DNA of 24,408 nucleotides from Pseudomonadota bacterium (GTDB taxonomy: Bacteria; Pseudomonadota; Gammaproteobacteria; Burkholderiales; Burkholderiaceae): the NCBI GenBank assembly GCA_029777935.1, contig JAKORH010000320.1, positions 1-24,408 on the forward strand, in the 5' to 3' direction. The translations under genes and the position numbers were made by a program. The notes under the pieces were generated by a model, which was given only the letters and a program-made list of their open reading frames with translations, was not told the origin of the DNA and made no database searches. Positions 8,065-15,604 of the stretch are shown in pieces. Position 1 is the stretch's first letter. Each line of letters opens with the position of its first letter.

Positions 8065-10542
8065 CTACCGGCGCCGGCCGATCGCCTCTGCGCTCGTCCA
8101 CGCCAGCGCGAAGCCGAGGCCGACCGCTGCCCATTCGGCCGGCGTCAGCGTCGACAGGCCCAGCAGTTCGCGCAGCGGCGGAACCAGTACGGTCGCGACC
8201 TGCAGCGCCACGCCGAGCGCAATCACCGCATGCAGTGACGCGTTGGGAAGCGGCGTCACGCTGACCACGCGCGCCGGATACGCATAGACGATCTGCGCCA
8301 GCGATTCGAGCAGGAACAGCGCCGTGCGCGTGGCGGCGAGATCGGCGCCGAACCACGGCAGCAGGAGCAGCAACGCGACACCGGCGAGCGCCTTGGCCAG
8401 ACCGCTCGCCGCGATGAAGCGCAGCGACGCGCGGTCGAGCAGCGGCGCATCCAGCGGACGCGGCGGCTTGCGCATCACGCCGGGATTGCGGTCCAGCGCC
8501 AGCGCGAGCGCGGGCGGTCCGTCGGCGACCACGTTGATCCACAGCAGTTGCACGGCGGTCAGCGGCAGGAACAGCAGCCCGCCCGCCTCGGTGAAGCCGT
8601 GCGCGAGCGCGATCGCCAGCCCGAGCACGATCAGCAGCACCAGCGCCAGATCGGTCGAGAAGAAGAAGCGGATGAACTTCTGGATGTTCTCGGTGATGCT
8701 CCGCCCCTCCTCGATCGCCGCGACGATCGTGGCGAAGTTGTCGTCGGTCAGCACGAGGTCCGCGACTTCGCGCGCGACGTCGCTGCCGCGCTGACCCATC
8801 GCCACGCCGACATCGGCGCGCTTCAGCGCCGGCGCATCGTTGACGCCGTCGCCGGTCACCGCGACGACTTCGCCCGCGCGCTTCAACGCCTCCACCACGC
8901 GCAGCTTGTGCTCGGGGGTCACGCGCGCGAACACGCTCGCCGTGCGCACTGCGTCGGCGAGCTCGCCGTCGGACAGCCGCTCGACCTCGGCCCCGTTCAG
9001 CGTGCGGCCGCGCGCGATGCCGATCGAATCGGCCACCGCGGCCGCCGTCGCCGGATGGTCGCCGGTGATCATCAGCACGCGGATGCCGGCCGCCTGCGCG
9101 GCGGCGATCGCATCCGGCACCTCGGGGCGCGGCGGATCCCACAGCAGCGCCAGGCCCAGGAAATCGAGTCCATCGTCGCCCTCGCCGGCGCGCGCGGCGA
9201 GCGCGATCACGCGCGCGCCCCCGCTCGCGTGCGACTGCGCGCGCTGCGACCAGCGTGCCGCCTCGTCCGCCGCCAGGCGGCTGCGCGCGAGCACCGCTTC
9301 CGGCGCGCCCTTGACATAGCTCGCCACGCCGCCGGCCTCGCGCACGGTCGCGCGCATCATGCGGAGCGCGCTGTCGAACGACAGCGCGCTCACGCGCTCG
9401 GTCGCCGCGAGCGCGGCGACGTCGAGGCCGCGCGCGGCGGCGAAGTCGAGCAGCGCCAGTTCGAGCGGATCGCCGGCGCGCGTGCCGACCTCGGCATCGT
9501 TGGCGATCACCATCGCGCGCAGCGCGCGCAGCTCGTCGACCGCGTCGAGCGCGCGCACCACCATCCGGTTCTCGGTCAGCGTGCCGGTCTTGTCGGTGGC
9601 GATCACCGTCACCGAGCCGAGCGCTTCCACCGACGACAGCCGGCGGACGATCGCGCGCCGCCGCGCCATGCGTTCGACGCCGAGCGCGAGCGTCAGCGTC
9701 AGCACCGCGGGCAGTCCCTCCGGGATCACCGCCACCGCGAGCGCCACCGCGAACAGGAACACACGGTCGATGTGCTGCCAGCCTTCGAGCGCGGTGCCGG
9801 CGACGATCATCAGCGCGCCGAGCGCCAGCACTGCCCACGCGACCTGCTGGCCGAAGCGCGCCAGCCGCCGCCCCAGCGGGGTGGCTTCCTCCTCGATCGT
9901 GCCGAGCAGCGCAGCCAGCCGCCCCATCGCGCTCGCCGCGCCGGTGCGCAGCACGCGCGCATACGCGGTGCCGCGCACGAGCAGCGTGCCGGCGGCGAGT
10001 TCCTCGCCCGAGTCGCGGTCGACCGGCACCGACTCGCCGGTCAGCACCGATTCGTCGACCATCACGCCGGCGTCGAGCAGCAGCGCATCGGCCGGCACGC
10101 GGTCGCCCGCCTCGAGCCGCACCACGTCGTCGGGCACGAGCTGCTCGGCGGGCACGCGCGCCAGCCGACCGTCGCGCAGCGCCCACGCCATCGCCGCCGA
10201 GATCGACTTGAGCCGCGCCAGCGCCGCCTCGGCCTTGCGTTCCTGGAACACGCCAAAGCCTGCGTTCAGCAGCAGGATCGCTGCGATCGCGATCGCATCC
10301 AGCGGCCAGCCGCGCGCACCGTGCGCCCACCACAGGCCGAAATCGAGCGCGACCGCGGCCGCCAGCACGTACATCAGCGGGCTCGCGAACTGGCGCGCGA
10401 AGCGCAGCGCGAGCGGCACCGGCCGCGCGCGCGGCAGCGCGTTGTGCCCGTGCGCGCGCAAGCGCGCCGCGGCTTGCGCGCTGCTCAGCCCGAGCAGCGG
10501 CGACGAGGAGTTGCGTTCCGTATCCACGCCCCCGGATTGCAT
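8065..10542 (-). CDS. P2-type cation-transporting ATPase (Ca2+-ATPase-like)
   Basis: 825 aa, the usual length for bacterial P2 ATPases. Motifs in order: N-terminal cation-ATPase domain (~14-70), actuator TGES (168-171), M4 motif PEGLP (274-278), phosphorylation site DKTGTLTEN with D317, nucleotide-binding KGAPE (411-415), hinge TGDGVNDAP (564-572), and about ten membrane helices. M6 reads WINVVADGPPA (N670, D674), matching the Asn and Asp of SERCA calcium site II together with E275 of PEGLP. M5 reads STDLALV, so the site I Glu of SERCA is absent. One transported ion per cycle, as in plasma-membrane Ca2+ pumps, is therefore likely. Mn2+, Na+ or H+ export is possible. ATG 10542 was chosen; it lacks a clear ribosome site, and a GTG five codons later is an alternative. 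Confidence 0.9.
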   Translation of the reverse strand: MQSGGVDTERNSSSPLLGLSSAQAAARLRAHGHNALPRARPVPLALRFARQFASPLMYVLAAAVALDFGLWWAHGARGWPLDAIAIAAILLLNAGFGVFQERKAEAALARLKSISAAMAWALRDGRLARVPAEQLVPDDVVRLEAGDRVPADALLLDAGVMVDESVLTGESVPVDRDSGEELAAGTLLVRGTAYARVLRTGAASAMGRLAALLGTIEEEATPLGRRLARFGQQVAWAVLALGALMIVAGTALEGWQHIDRVFLFAVALAVAVIPEGLPAVLTLTLALGVERMARRRAIVRRLSSVEALGSVTVIATDKTGTLTENRMVVRALDAVDELRALRAMVIANDAEVGTRAGDPLELALLDFAAARGLDVAALAATERVSALSFDSALRMMRATVREAGGVASYVKGAPEAVLARSRLAADEAARWSQRAQSHASGGARVIALAARAGEGDDGLDFLGLALLWDPPRPEVPDAIAAAQAAGIRVLMITGDHPATAAAVADSIGIARGRTLNGAEVERLSDGELADAVRTASVFARVTPEHKLRVVEALKRAGEVVAVTGDGVNDAPALKRADVGVAMGQRGSDVAREVADLVLTDDNFATIVAAIEEGRSITENIQKFIRFFFSTDLALVLLIVLGLAIALAHGFTEAGGLLFLPLTAVQLLWINVVADGPPALALALDRNPGVMRKPPRPLDAPLLDRASLRFIAASGLAKALAGVALLLLLPWFGADLAATRTALFLLESLAQIVYAYPARVVSVTPLPNASLHAVIALGVALQVATVLVPPLRELLGLSTLTPAEWAAVGLGFALAWTSAEAIGRRR

Positions 10543-10629
10543 CACAACCGAAACACGCGATGAGCGCGAACGGCAAAATGGGCAACATCCTCGAATGTCC
10601 CGACGCGATGCATGACGATCGGAGATCGC

Positions 10630-11397
10630 ATGACGACCGGAGCCCTGCCCTTGCATACCTCGCGGCTCGCACGTGCCGGCGCGACGCTGGCATGGATCAG
10701 CCTGATCGCAGCCGTGCTGTGCGCGCTCGGCGCGCTCGGCGCCGGGCCGGGTTACCGGCTCGGGCTGTGGCGGTTCGGCACCGGCATAAAGTTCATCGGC
10801 TGGTCGGCGATCGCTGCGCTCGCGGCGCTGGTGCTCGCGCTCATCGCGTACGTGCTCGCGCATCTGCGCCACGCGCGCCGGGCACGGATCGCGAGCGCGC
10901 TCGCGATCGTGATCGCGGTACTCACCGCGGCGCCGCCGCTGTACTTGTACTGGCGCGCGACCCATCTGCCGGCGATTCACGACATCAGCACCGACACCAC
11001 GAATCCGCCGCAGTTCGTGGCCGTGCTGCCGCTGCGGCAAGGCGCCAATCCGCTCGATTACAGCGCCAAGGTGGCGGCGAAGCAGAAGCAGGCGTATCCG
11101 GACCTCCAGCCCGCGCTGCTCGCCTTGCGACCGGCACAGGCGCTCGAGCGCGCCGAAGGCGTGGCGCGCGACATGAATTGGCAAATCGTCGCCGTCGATG
11201 CTGCGGCGGGCCGGCTCGAAGCGACCGCGAGCACGTGGCTGTTCGGCTTCAAGGACGACGTGGTCGTACGCGTGACGCCGAGCGGGGACGGCAGCCGCGT
11301 CGACGTGCGTTCGACCTCGCGCGTGGGCGCGAGCGACCTCGGCACCAACGCGGATCGTGTGCGGCAGTTCCTGGCCAGGCTGCGCCAGGCGCAATGA
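10630..11397 (+). CDS. DUF1499 domain membrane protein
   Basis: 255 aa. Three hydrophobic helices come first (~18-38, 55-78, 88-106). A soluble DUF1499 domain follows (~112-255), beginning with the family hallmark HDISTDTTNPPQF (117-129). The later part contains WQIVAVDAAAGRLEATASTWLFGFKDDVVVRV and RVDVRSTSRVGASDLGTN, typical of this uncharacterised family. ATG 10630 is preceded by GGAGA at correct spacing, while the in-frame ATG at 10612 has nothing upstream. The gene is divergent from the P-type ATPase, with 87 bp between starts, and is followed by a weak hairpin. The function is unknown; a role at the cell envelope is inferred only from the membrane anchor. Confidence 0.85.
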   Translation: MTTGALPLHTSRLARAGATLAWISLIAAVLCALGALGAGPGYRLGLWRFGTGIKFIGWSAIAALAALVLALIAYVLAHLRHARRARIASALAIVIAVLTAAPPLYLYWRATHLPAIHDISTDTTNPPQFVAVLPLRQGANPLDYSAKVAAKQKQAYPDLQPALLALRPAQALERAEGVARDMNWQIVAVDAAAGRLEATASTWLFGFKDDVVVRVTPSGDGSRVDVRSTSRVGASDLGTNADRVRQFLARLRQAQ

Positions 11398-11424
11398 GCC
11401 GCGCCGGCTGACGCGTGCCGGGCG

Positions 11425-11450
11425 ACGCGCGTTCGGCGCGCGTTCCCTTT
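11425..11450 (+). terminator. Possible terminator hairpin after the DUF1499 gene
   Basis: ACGCGCG (11425-11431) pairs perfectly with CGCGCGT (11437-11443) around a TTCGG loop, followed by TCCCTTT. The T-run is short and interrupted, so termination strength is uncertain. The rest of 11398-11613 shows no gene that I can support. Confidence 0.35.
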
Positions 11451-11613
11451 CGAACGATCGACGACTCCGCGCGCGAGGGCGCCGTCCCGGCCCCTGTCCC
11501 CGTCGTCGCGCGTGGCGCGATCGGCTGCACCTGGCCCGCGGAACACGATCACCCCTTCGATCAGGCATTAGCCCGGCGGGCCGCCGGGATGCATTTCCGC
11601 TACGCCGGCAGGG

Positions 11614-11643
11614 TTGACAAGCCGGGAACCTGTTTTCGATAAT
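11614..11643 (+). promoter_or_regulatory. Sigma70-type promoter of the IclR-led operon
   Basis: A consensus -35 box TTGACA (11614-11619) is separated by 18 bp from the -10 box GATAAT (11638-11643). It stands out as A/T-rich in a very GC-rich region and lies about 40 bp before the IclR start codon at 11682. That leaves a leader of roughly 30 nt. I see no comparable promoter further inside the operon. Confidence 0.75.
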
Positions 11644-11669
11644 ACGAAGTAGTTTTCAGCCTATCGAAA
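11634..11669. promoter_or_regulatory. Putative IclR operator overlapping the -10 box
   Basis: A perfect 8-bp inverted repeat, TTTCGATA (11634-11641) and TATCGAAA (11662-11669), with a 20-bp spacer, covers the -10 element and the expected transcription start. Binding there would block RNA polymerase, so autorepression by the IclR protein encoded immediately downstream is the natural reading. The symmetry is directly visible; the binding protein is inferred. Confidence 0.5.
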
Positions 11670-11681
11670 TTACTCAGGCGC

Positions 11682-12428
11682 ATGCAGGCCGAGTCCGTTC
11701 CCGCCGCGGCGCGCACGCTCGACGTCCTCGAGACGTTTCGCGCCGCGCGGCGGCCGCTGACGCTGTCGGAGCTCGCCCGGCTGGCGCGGATTCCGGTGTC
11801 GACCTGCCACGGGCTGATCCGCACGCTCGAGCGGCGCGGCTTTCTGTACTTCCCGTCGCAGCGCGAGGTCTATCCGACGCGCAAGCTGCTGGAGCTGGCG
11901 CGCGAGATCGATGCGCACGATCCGATCGCGGCGCGGCTCGCGCCCGCGCTCGAGGCGCTGCGCGACGCGACCGGGGAGACCGTGATCCTGGGCATCCGCC
12001 ACGACGACGCGGTGCTGTACCTGCTGGTACTCGACAGCCCGCAGATCGTCCGCTACACGGCACGCGCCGGCGAACACAAGCCGCTGCATTCGAGCTCGAT
12101 CGGCAAGGTGATGCTGGGCGCGCTGAGCGACGCGGCACTCGACGCGTGGATGAAGTCGCACGCACTGTCACGCATCACCGAGAACACGATCACGTCGGCG
12201 CGGAAGCTGAAACGCGACCTGCAGCAGGCGCGCGAGCGCGGCTATTTCGTCACCCGCGGCGAAAACGTCGCCGACGTGATGGCGGTGGCCGCGCCGCTGC
12301 GGCTGGGGTCGGAAATGCTCGGCGTGGCCATCGCCGGCCCGCTGCACCGGATGCAGGAGATGGAGCGCAGGCACGCGGCGCGACTGGCGCAGACGGTGCG
12401 ATCGATCGAGGAGAGCCTGGGTGGCTGA
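11682..12428 (+). CDS. IclR-family transcriptional regulator, first gene of the mutase/TRAP operon
   Basis: 248 aa with the standard IclR layout. A winged helix-turn-helix spans ~6-60 (ARTLDVLETFRAARRPLTLSE, then IPVSTCHGLIRTLERRGFL). The ligand-binding domain has the typical LHSSSIGKVML motif and TENTITSARKLKRDLQQARERGYFVTRGENVADVMAVAAP. Unusually, it is not divergent from the genes it should control. It is the first gene of the same transcript: its stop lies inside the first codons of the crotonase gene (8-bp overlap). It probably senses the imported acid or a CoA intermediate and controls its own promoter at 11614-11669, where an inverted repeat overlaps the -10 box. The effector is unknown. 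Confidence 0.9.
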   Translation: MQAESVPAAARTLDVLETFRAARRPLTLSELARLARIPVSTCHGLIRTLERRGFLYFPSQREVYPTRKLLELAREIDAHDPIAARLAPALEALRDATGETVILGIRHDDAVLYLLVLDSPQIVRYTARAGEHKPLHSSSIGKVMLGALSDAALDAWMKSHALSRITENTITSARKLKRDLQQARERGYFVTRGENVADVMAVAAPLRLGSEMLGVAIAGPLHRMQEMERRHAARLAQTVRSIEESLGG

Positions 12429-13191
12429 CGAGGACGTACGGGTCGAGCACGCGGGGCGCGTGCTGCGCGTGACGCTGAACCGGCCCGACAAGCACAACCC
12501 GCTGTCGCGGCCGGTGCTGGCGCGGCTGCGCGAAGTCTTCACCGCGGCGAGTTCCGAGCCGGACCTCGCCTGCGCGGTCGTGCGCGGTGCCGGCGACAAG
12601 TACTTCGCCGCTGGAGGCGACCTGCGCGACCTGGCGAACGTGCGCACCGAGGCCGACGCGCGCACGATGGCCACGGAAGCGCGCGCCGCGCTCGACGCGA
12701 TCCGCGAGTTTCCGGTTCCGGTGGTCGCGCTCGTCAACGGCGACGCGCTCGGCGGCGGCGCCGAACTCGCGGTCGCGTGCGACCTGCGCGTGATGCGCGA
12801 AGGCGCTCACATCGGCTACATCCAGGGGCGGCTGGCGATCACGTCCGCCTGGGGCGGCAGCCCGGACCTGGCGGCACTGGTCGGCCCGGCGCGCGCGCTG
12901 CGCATGACGACGCGCTCCGAACTGATAGCCGCCGCGACGGCGCTCGAGTGGGGGCTGGCCGATGCGGTCGCGCCCGTGGACGCGGTGGAAGCCGCGCTGA
13001 AGGATTTCATCGCACCGATGCTCAAGCAGTCGTCCGCCGTGCTGCGCGGTTTCAAGGCGTTCGCGCGCGCGGCGCGCCGCGGCGCCTCGTACGAGGAGCG
13101 GCGCGCGCTCGAGCAGGACCATTTCGTCGCCACCTGGACGCACGACGATCACTGGGCCGCTGCCGAGCGGCTGCTGGCGCGGAGCAAGTGA
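12421..13191 (+). CDS. Crotonase-fold enzyme, possibly an alkylmalonyl-CoA decarboxylase
   Basis: 256 aa, starting at GTG 12421 with GAGGAG upstream and overlapping the IclR gene by 8 bp. The crotonase oxyanion-hole segments are present: KYFAAGGDL (60-68) and GDALGGGAELAVACD (107-121). E115 corresponds to the first catalytic Glu of enoyl-CoA hydratase. The second catalytic Glu, normally in a QPE motif, is replaced by Q135 (GYIQGRL), arguing against simple hydratase activity. The following SAWGG (142-146) and a C-terminal E..HF..TW pattern recall the mammalian ethylmalonyl-CoA decarboxylase ECHDC1. Next to a B12 mutase, MeaB and a CoA-transferase, decarboxylation of a substituted malonyl-CoA is the best guess, parallel to ScpB (YgfG) of E. 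coli. Hydratase or isomerase remain possible. Confidence 0.85.
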   Translation: MADEDVRVEHAGRVLRVTLNRPDKHNPLSRPVLARLREVFTAASSEPDLACAVVRGAGDKYFAAGGDLRDLANVRTEADARTMATEARAALDAIREFPVPVVALVNGDALGGGAELAVACDLRVMREGAHIGYIQGRLAITSAWGGSPDLAALVGPARALRMTTRSELIAAATALEWGLADAVAPVDAVEAALKDFIAPMLKQSSAVLRGFKAFARAARRGASYEERRALEQDHFVATWTHDDHWAAAERLLARSK

Positions 13192-13223
13192 TTGCAAGGT
13201 CTTCGAATGCGATGAAGCGCCGT

Positions 13224-13393
13224 ATCCCTCACCCCTCGCCCCTCTCCCGGAGGGAGAGGGGAAGTCTCACCGCCGCCCTCACCCCTTCCCCCTCTCCCGG
13301 AGGGAGAGGAGAAGTCTTCTGGACCGCGCGCGACTGATGCCGTGCGCTGTATCCCTCACCCCTTGCCCCTCTCCCGGAGGGAGAGGGGAAGTC
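13224..13393. repeat. Three direct copies of a REP-like hairpin element inside the operon
   Basis: Copies at 13224-13266, 13276-13316 and 13350-13393 share the form (TATC)CCTCACCCC..., then CCCTCTCCC GGA GGGAGAGG, ending in GAAGTC. The core makes a 9-bp stem with a 3-nt loop (copy 1: 13241-13249/13253-13261). They fill most of the 216-bp gap between the crotonase and mutase genes, the largest gap in an operon otherwise joined by overlaps or gaps of a few bases. The third copy ends 14 bp before the mutase ATG. The same element recurs as an inverted pair at 15505-15582. Such hairpins may stabilise or attenuate the mRNA. Confidence 0.85.
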
Positions 13394-13407
13394 AGGTGGA
13401 GTAAGCC

Positions 13408-15027
13408 ATGAATGCACCCGAATCGGTCCGACCGCTGCAACCGCCGCGGCTCGCGCAGATCAGCGCCTCCGGCATCGACGTGCCGGTCAAGGTCGGCCCC
13501 GATGCGGTCGATCCGAGCCGCATCGGCGAACCGGGGCAATTTCCGTTCACGCGCGGGATCTTCCCCGACGGCTACCGCGGTCGCCTGTGGACGATCCGCC
13601 AGTACTCGGGCTTCGGCACCGCGGAGGAATCGAACGAGCGTTACCGGTTCCTGCTCGACCAGGGGCAGACGGGGCTGTCGGTCGCGCTCGACCTGCCGAC
13701 GCAGTGCGGCTACGACCCGGTCGATCCGATGGCGCGCCCGGAGATCGGCAAGGTCGGCGTGTCGCTGTCGAACCTCAGCGAGGCGGAGATCCTGTTCAAG
13801 GGTCTCGATCTGTCCGCGATCTCGACCTCGTTCACGATCAACGGCACCGCGGCGATCATCTATGCGATGTATCTGGCGGTCGCCGACAAGCAGGGCGTGC
13901 CGCGCGCGAAGCTCACCGGCACGATCCAGAACGACATCCTGAAGGAGTACGTCGCGCGCGGCACGTGGATCTTTCCGGTGCGGCCGTCGCTGCGGCTGAT
14001 CGCCGATTCGATCCTGTTCTCCAACGACGCCACGCCGCGCTTCAACCCGATCAGCATCGCCGGCGCGCACGTGCGCGACGCCGGCTCGACCGCGGCCGAG
14101 GAAATGGCGTACACGCTGGCCAACGGGCTGGCCTACGTCGAGGAACTGAGGCGGCGCGGCGGCGATGTGGAGAAGTTCGCCAAGCGCCTGTCGTTCTTCT
14201 TCTACGTCCACATGGACTTCTTCGACGAGGTCGCCAAGTTCCGCGCCGGCCGCCGGCTGTGGGCGCAACTGATGCAGCAGCGCTACGGCGTGCGCGACCC
14301 GAAGGCGCAGCACTTCCGCTTCGGCGTGGTGTGCGGCGGCTCCTCGTTGGTGGCGGCGCAGCCGTACAACAACATCGTGCGGGTAGCGATCGAGACGATG
14401 GCCGCGGTGATGGGCGGCGCGCAGTCGATCTTCACCTGCGCGTTCGACGAGGCGTTCCAGATCCCGACCGAGTTCTCGGCCGAGATCGCCGTGCGCACGC
14501 AGCAGATGATCGCGTACGAGGCCGGCATCGCGCGCAGCGTCGACCCGCTCGGCGGCGGCTACCTGGTCGAGCACCACACCGATCGCATGCAGCAGGAAAT
14601 CGAGCGCGTGATGCGCGAGATCGACGACTACGGCGGCGTGATCAAGGCGATCGAGGATGGCTGGCTGCAGATGCGGCTGGCCGAGCGCGCGCTGGAGCGC
14701 AAGGCGCGCGTAGACAGCGGCGAGACGGTGATCGTCGGCCAGAACCACTTCCGGCGCGCGGACCAGAAGAACGAGGTCGGGGAGGTGTTCCACCTCGACC
14801 CGAACGTCGCGCAGCGCGTGCTCGAGAAGTACCGGCGCCTGCTCGATGCGCGCAGCGCCGCGCAGGTCGACCAGGCGCTCGCCGCGCTCGCGCGCGCCGC
14901 GGCGAAGGACGACGAGAACCTGATGCCGTATCTGGTCGACTGCTGCCACGCGTACGCGACCGTCGGCGAGATGGTGGCGACGCTGAAGAAGCAATGGGGC
15001 GAGTTCCAGGAACCGGTACGGCTATGA
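13408..15027 (+). CDS. Adenosylcobalamin-dependent acyl-CoA mutase, large (substrate-binding) subunit, divergent type
   Basis: 539 aa, the length of split mutases such as IcmA/HcmA, containing the TIM-barrel domain without the B12 domain. Key positions (methylmalonyl-CoA mutase numbering = this +23): Y66 in WTIRQYSGFGTAEESN (Y89), A93 in GLSVALDLPT (A116), TIQNDILKEYVAR with R184 (R207) and H221 (H244). Tyr89 plus Arg207 is the signature of mutases acting on carboxylated acyl-CoAs; isobutyryl- and 2-hydroxyisobutyryl-CoA mutases have Gln at the Arg position. Other normally invariant motifs differ: A220 instead of Tyr243, FRFGVVCGGSSL (303-314) in place of the RTHSQTSGWSL type, and AQSIFTC (338-344) in place of TQSLHTN. 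A GGAG lies upstream of the ATG, and the stop overlaps the next start (ATGA). The exact substrate is open. Confidence 0.88.
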   Translation: MNAPESVRPLQPPRLAQISASGIDVPVKVGPDAVDPSRIGEPGQFPFTRGIFPDGYRGRLWTIRQYSGFGTAEESNERYRFLLDQGQTGLSVALDLPTQCGYDPVDPMARPEIGKVGVSLSNLSEAEILFKGLDLSAISTSFTINGTAAIIYAMYLAVADKQGVPRAKLTGTIQNDILKEYVARGTWIFPVRPSLRLIADSILFSNDATPRFNPISIAGAHVRDAGSTAAEEMAYTLANGLAYVEELRRRGGDVEKFAKRLSFFFYVHMDFFDEVAKFRAGRRLWAQLMQQRYGVRDPKAQHFRFGVVCGGSSLVAAQPYNNIVRVAIETMAAVMGGAQSIFTCAFDEAFQIPTEFSAEIAVRTQQMIAYEAGIARSVDPLGGGYLVEHHTDRMQQEIERVMREIDDYGGVIKAIEDGWLQMRLAERALERKARVDSGETVIVGQNHFRRADQKNEVGEVFHLDPNVAQRVLEKYRRLLDARSAAQVDQALAALARAAAKDDENLMPYLVDCCHAYATVGEMVATLKKQWGEFQEPVRL

Positions 15028-15449
15028 GCACAGCGACGATCGATGAAACCGCAACACCGCTGCGCGGCAAGCGCATCGTGGTGGCCAAGCCCGGGCTCGA
15101 CGGCCACGACATCGGCGCCAAGGTGATCGCGCTGGCACTGCGCAACGCCGGCGCCGAGGTCATCTACACCGGGCTGCGCAAGAGCCCGGAGTACATCGCC
15201 CGCGTCGCGGTCGACGAAGGCGTGGACGCGGTGGGGCTGAGCATCCTGTCGGGCAGCCACCGAGAGCTCGTGCAACAGGTCGTCGGCGAGTTGAGAAGGC
15301 TCGATGCGGCGGACATCAAGGTGTTCGTCGGCGGCACGATTCCCGCCGACGATGTGGCGGCGCTGCAGGCGCTGGGCGTGGGCGGCGTGTACACCAGCGA
15401 CCAGCCGCTGGCCGACGTGGTTGCCGCGCTTGCGCTGGCGCTGGCGTGA
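15024..15449 (+). CDS. Mutase small subunit, B12-binding domain protein
   Basis: 141 aa forming a stand-alone Rossmann-like cobalamin-binding domain. The base-off/His-on motif DxHxxG is complete in KPGLDGHDIGAKVIA, followed by GLSILSGSH (S-x-L motif) and VFVGGTIP (GG motif). The histidine of DGHDIG would ligate cobalt from below. It starts on an ATGA overlap with the large subunit, so the two are made together, as in IcmA/IcmB and HcmA/HcmB pairs. Its stop overlaps a GTG (15446) that opens the longest possible frame of the CoA-transferase gene. Corrinoid methyltransferase or glutamate mutase small subunits have similar folds, but the partner gene settles the assignment. Confidence 0.92.
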   Translation: MSTATIDETATPLRGKRIVVAKPGLDGHDIGAKVIALALRNAGAEVIYTGLRKSPEYIARVAVDEGVDAVGLSILSGSHRELVQQVVGELRRLDAADIKVFVGGTIPADDVAALQALGVGGVYTSDQPLADVVAALALALA

Positions 15450-15504
15450 GCACACGGGGCCGTCCCGAGCGCGAAGGATCGCTGATGACTCGCGAAGCCG
15501 CCGA

Positions 15505-15582
15505 CCCTCACCCCAACCCCTCTCCCGGAGGGAGAGGGGCTTTCCTTCCCTCTGCCTCCGGGAGAGGGATCGAGGGTGAGGG
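15505..15582. repeat. Inverted pair of REP-like elements at the 5' end of the CoA-transferase gene
   Basis: Copy 4 (15505-15539, CCCTCACCCC...CTCTCCCGGAGGGAGAGG) is followed 8 bp later by copy 5 in reverse orientation (15548-15582; its reverse complement begins CCCTCACCC and contains CCCTCTCCCGGAGG). The pair can form a long hairpin and has the architecture of a REPIN. It is the same family as the three direct copies at 13224-13393. The sequence keeps an open frame (encoding a NPSPGGRG-like peptide) from 15446 and 15485 into the CoA-transferase. Confidence 0.8.
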
Positions 15583-15604
15583 CCCGTACGCCGACAAGGG
15601 CACG

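Noticed and set aside
7802..10693. Minus-strand frame of about 960 codons overlapping the P-type ATPase
   Set aside because: It is Arg/Ala/Gly-rich, out of frame with the ATPase that carries all catalytic motifs, and runs through the REP doublet.
13224..13393. CRISPR array
   Set aside because: The three repeats are palindromic REP-like hairpins with short unequal spacers containing no unique spacer-sized sequence; no cas genes are present.
15446..15604. Treating the 53-codon N-terminal extension as part of the CoA-transferase
   Set aside because: It is mostly encoded by the inverted REP pair and precedes the conserved family start; kept as a finding, not as the annotated start.
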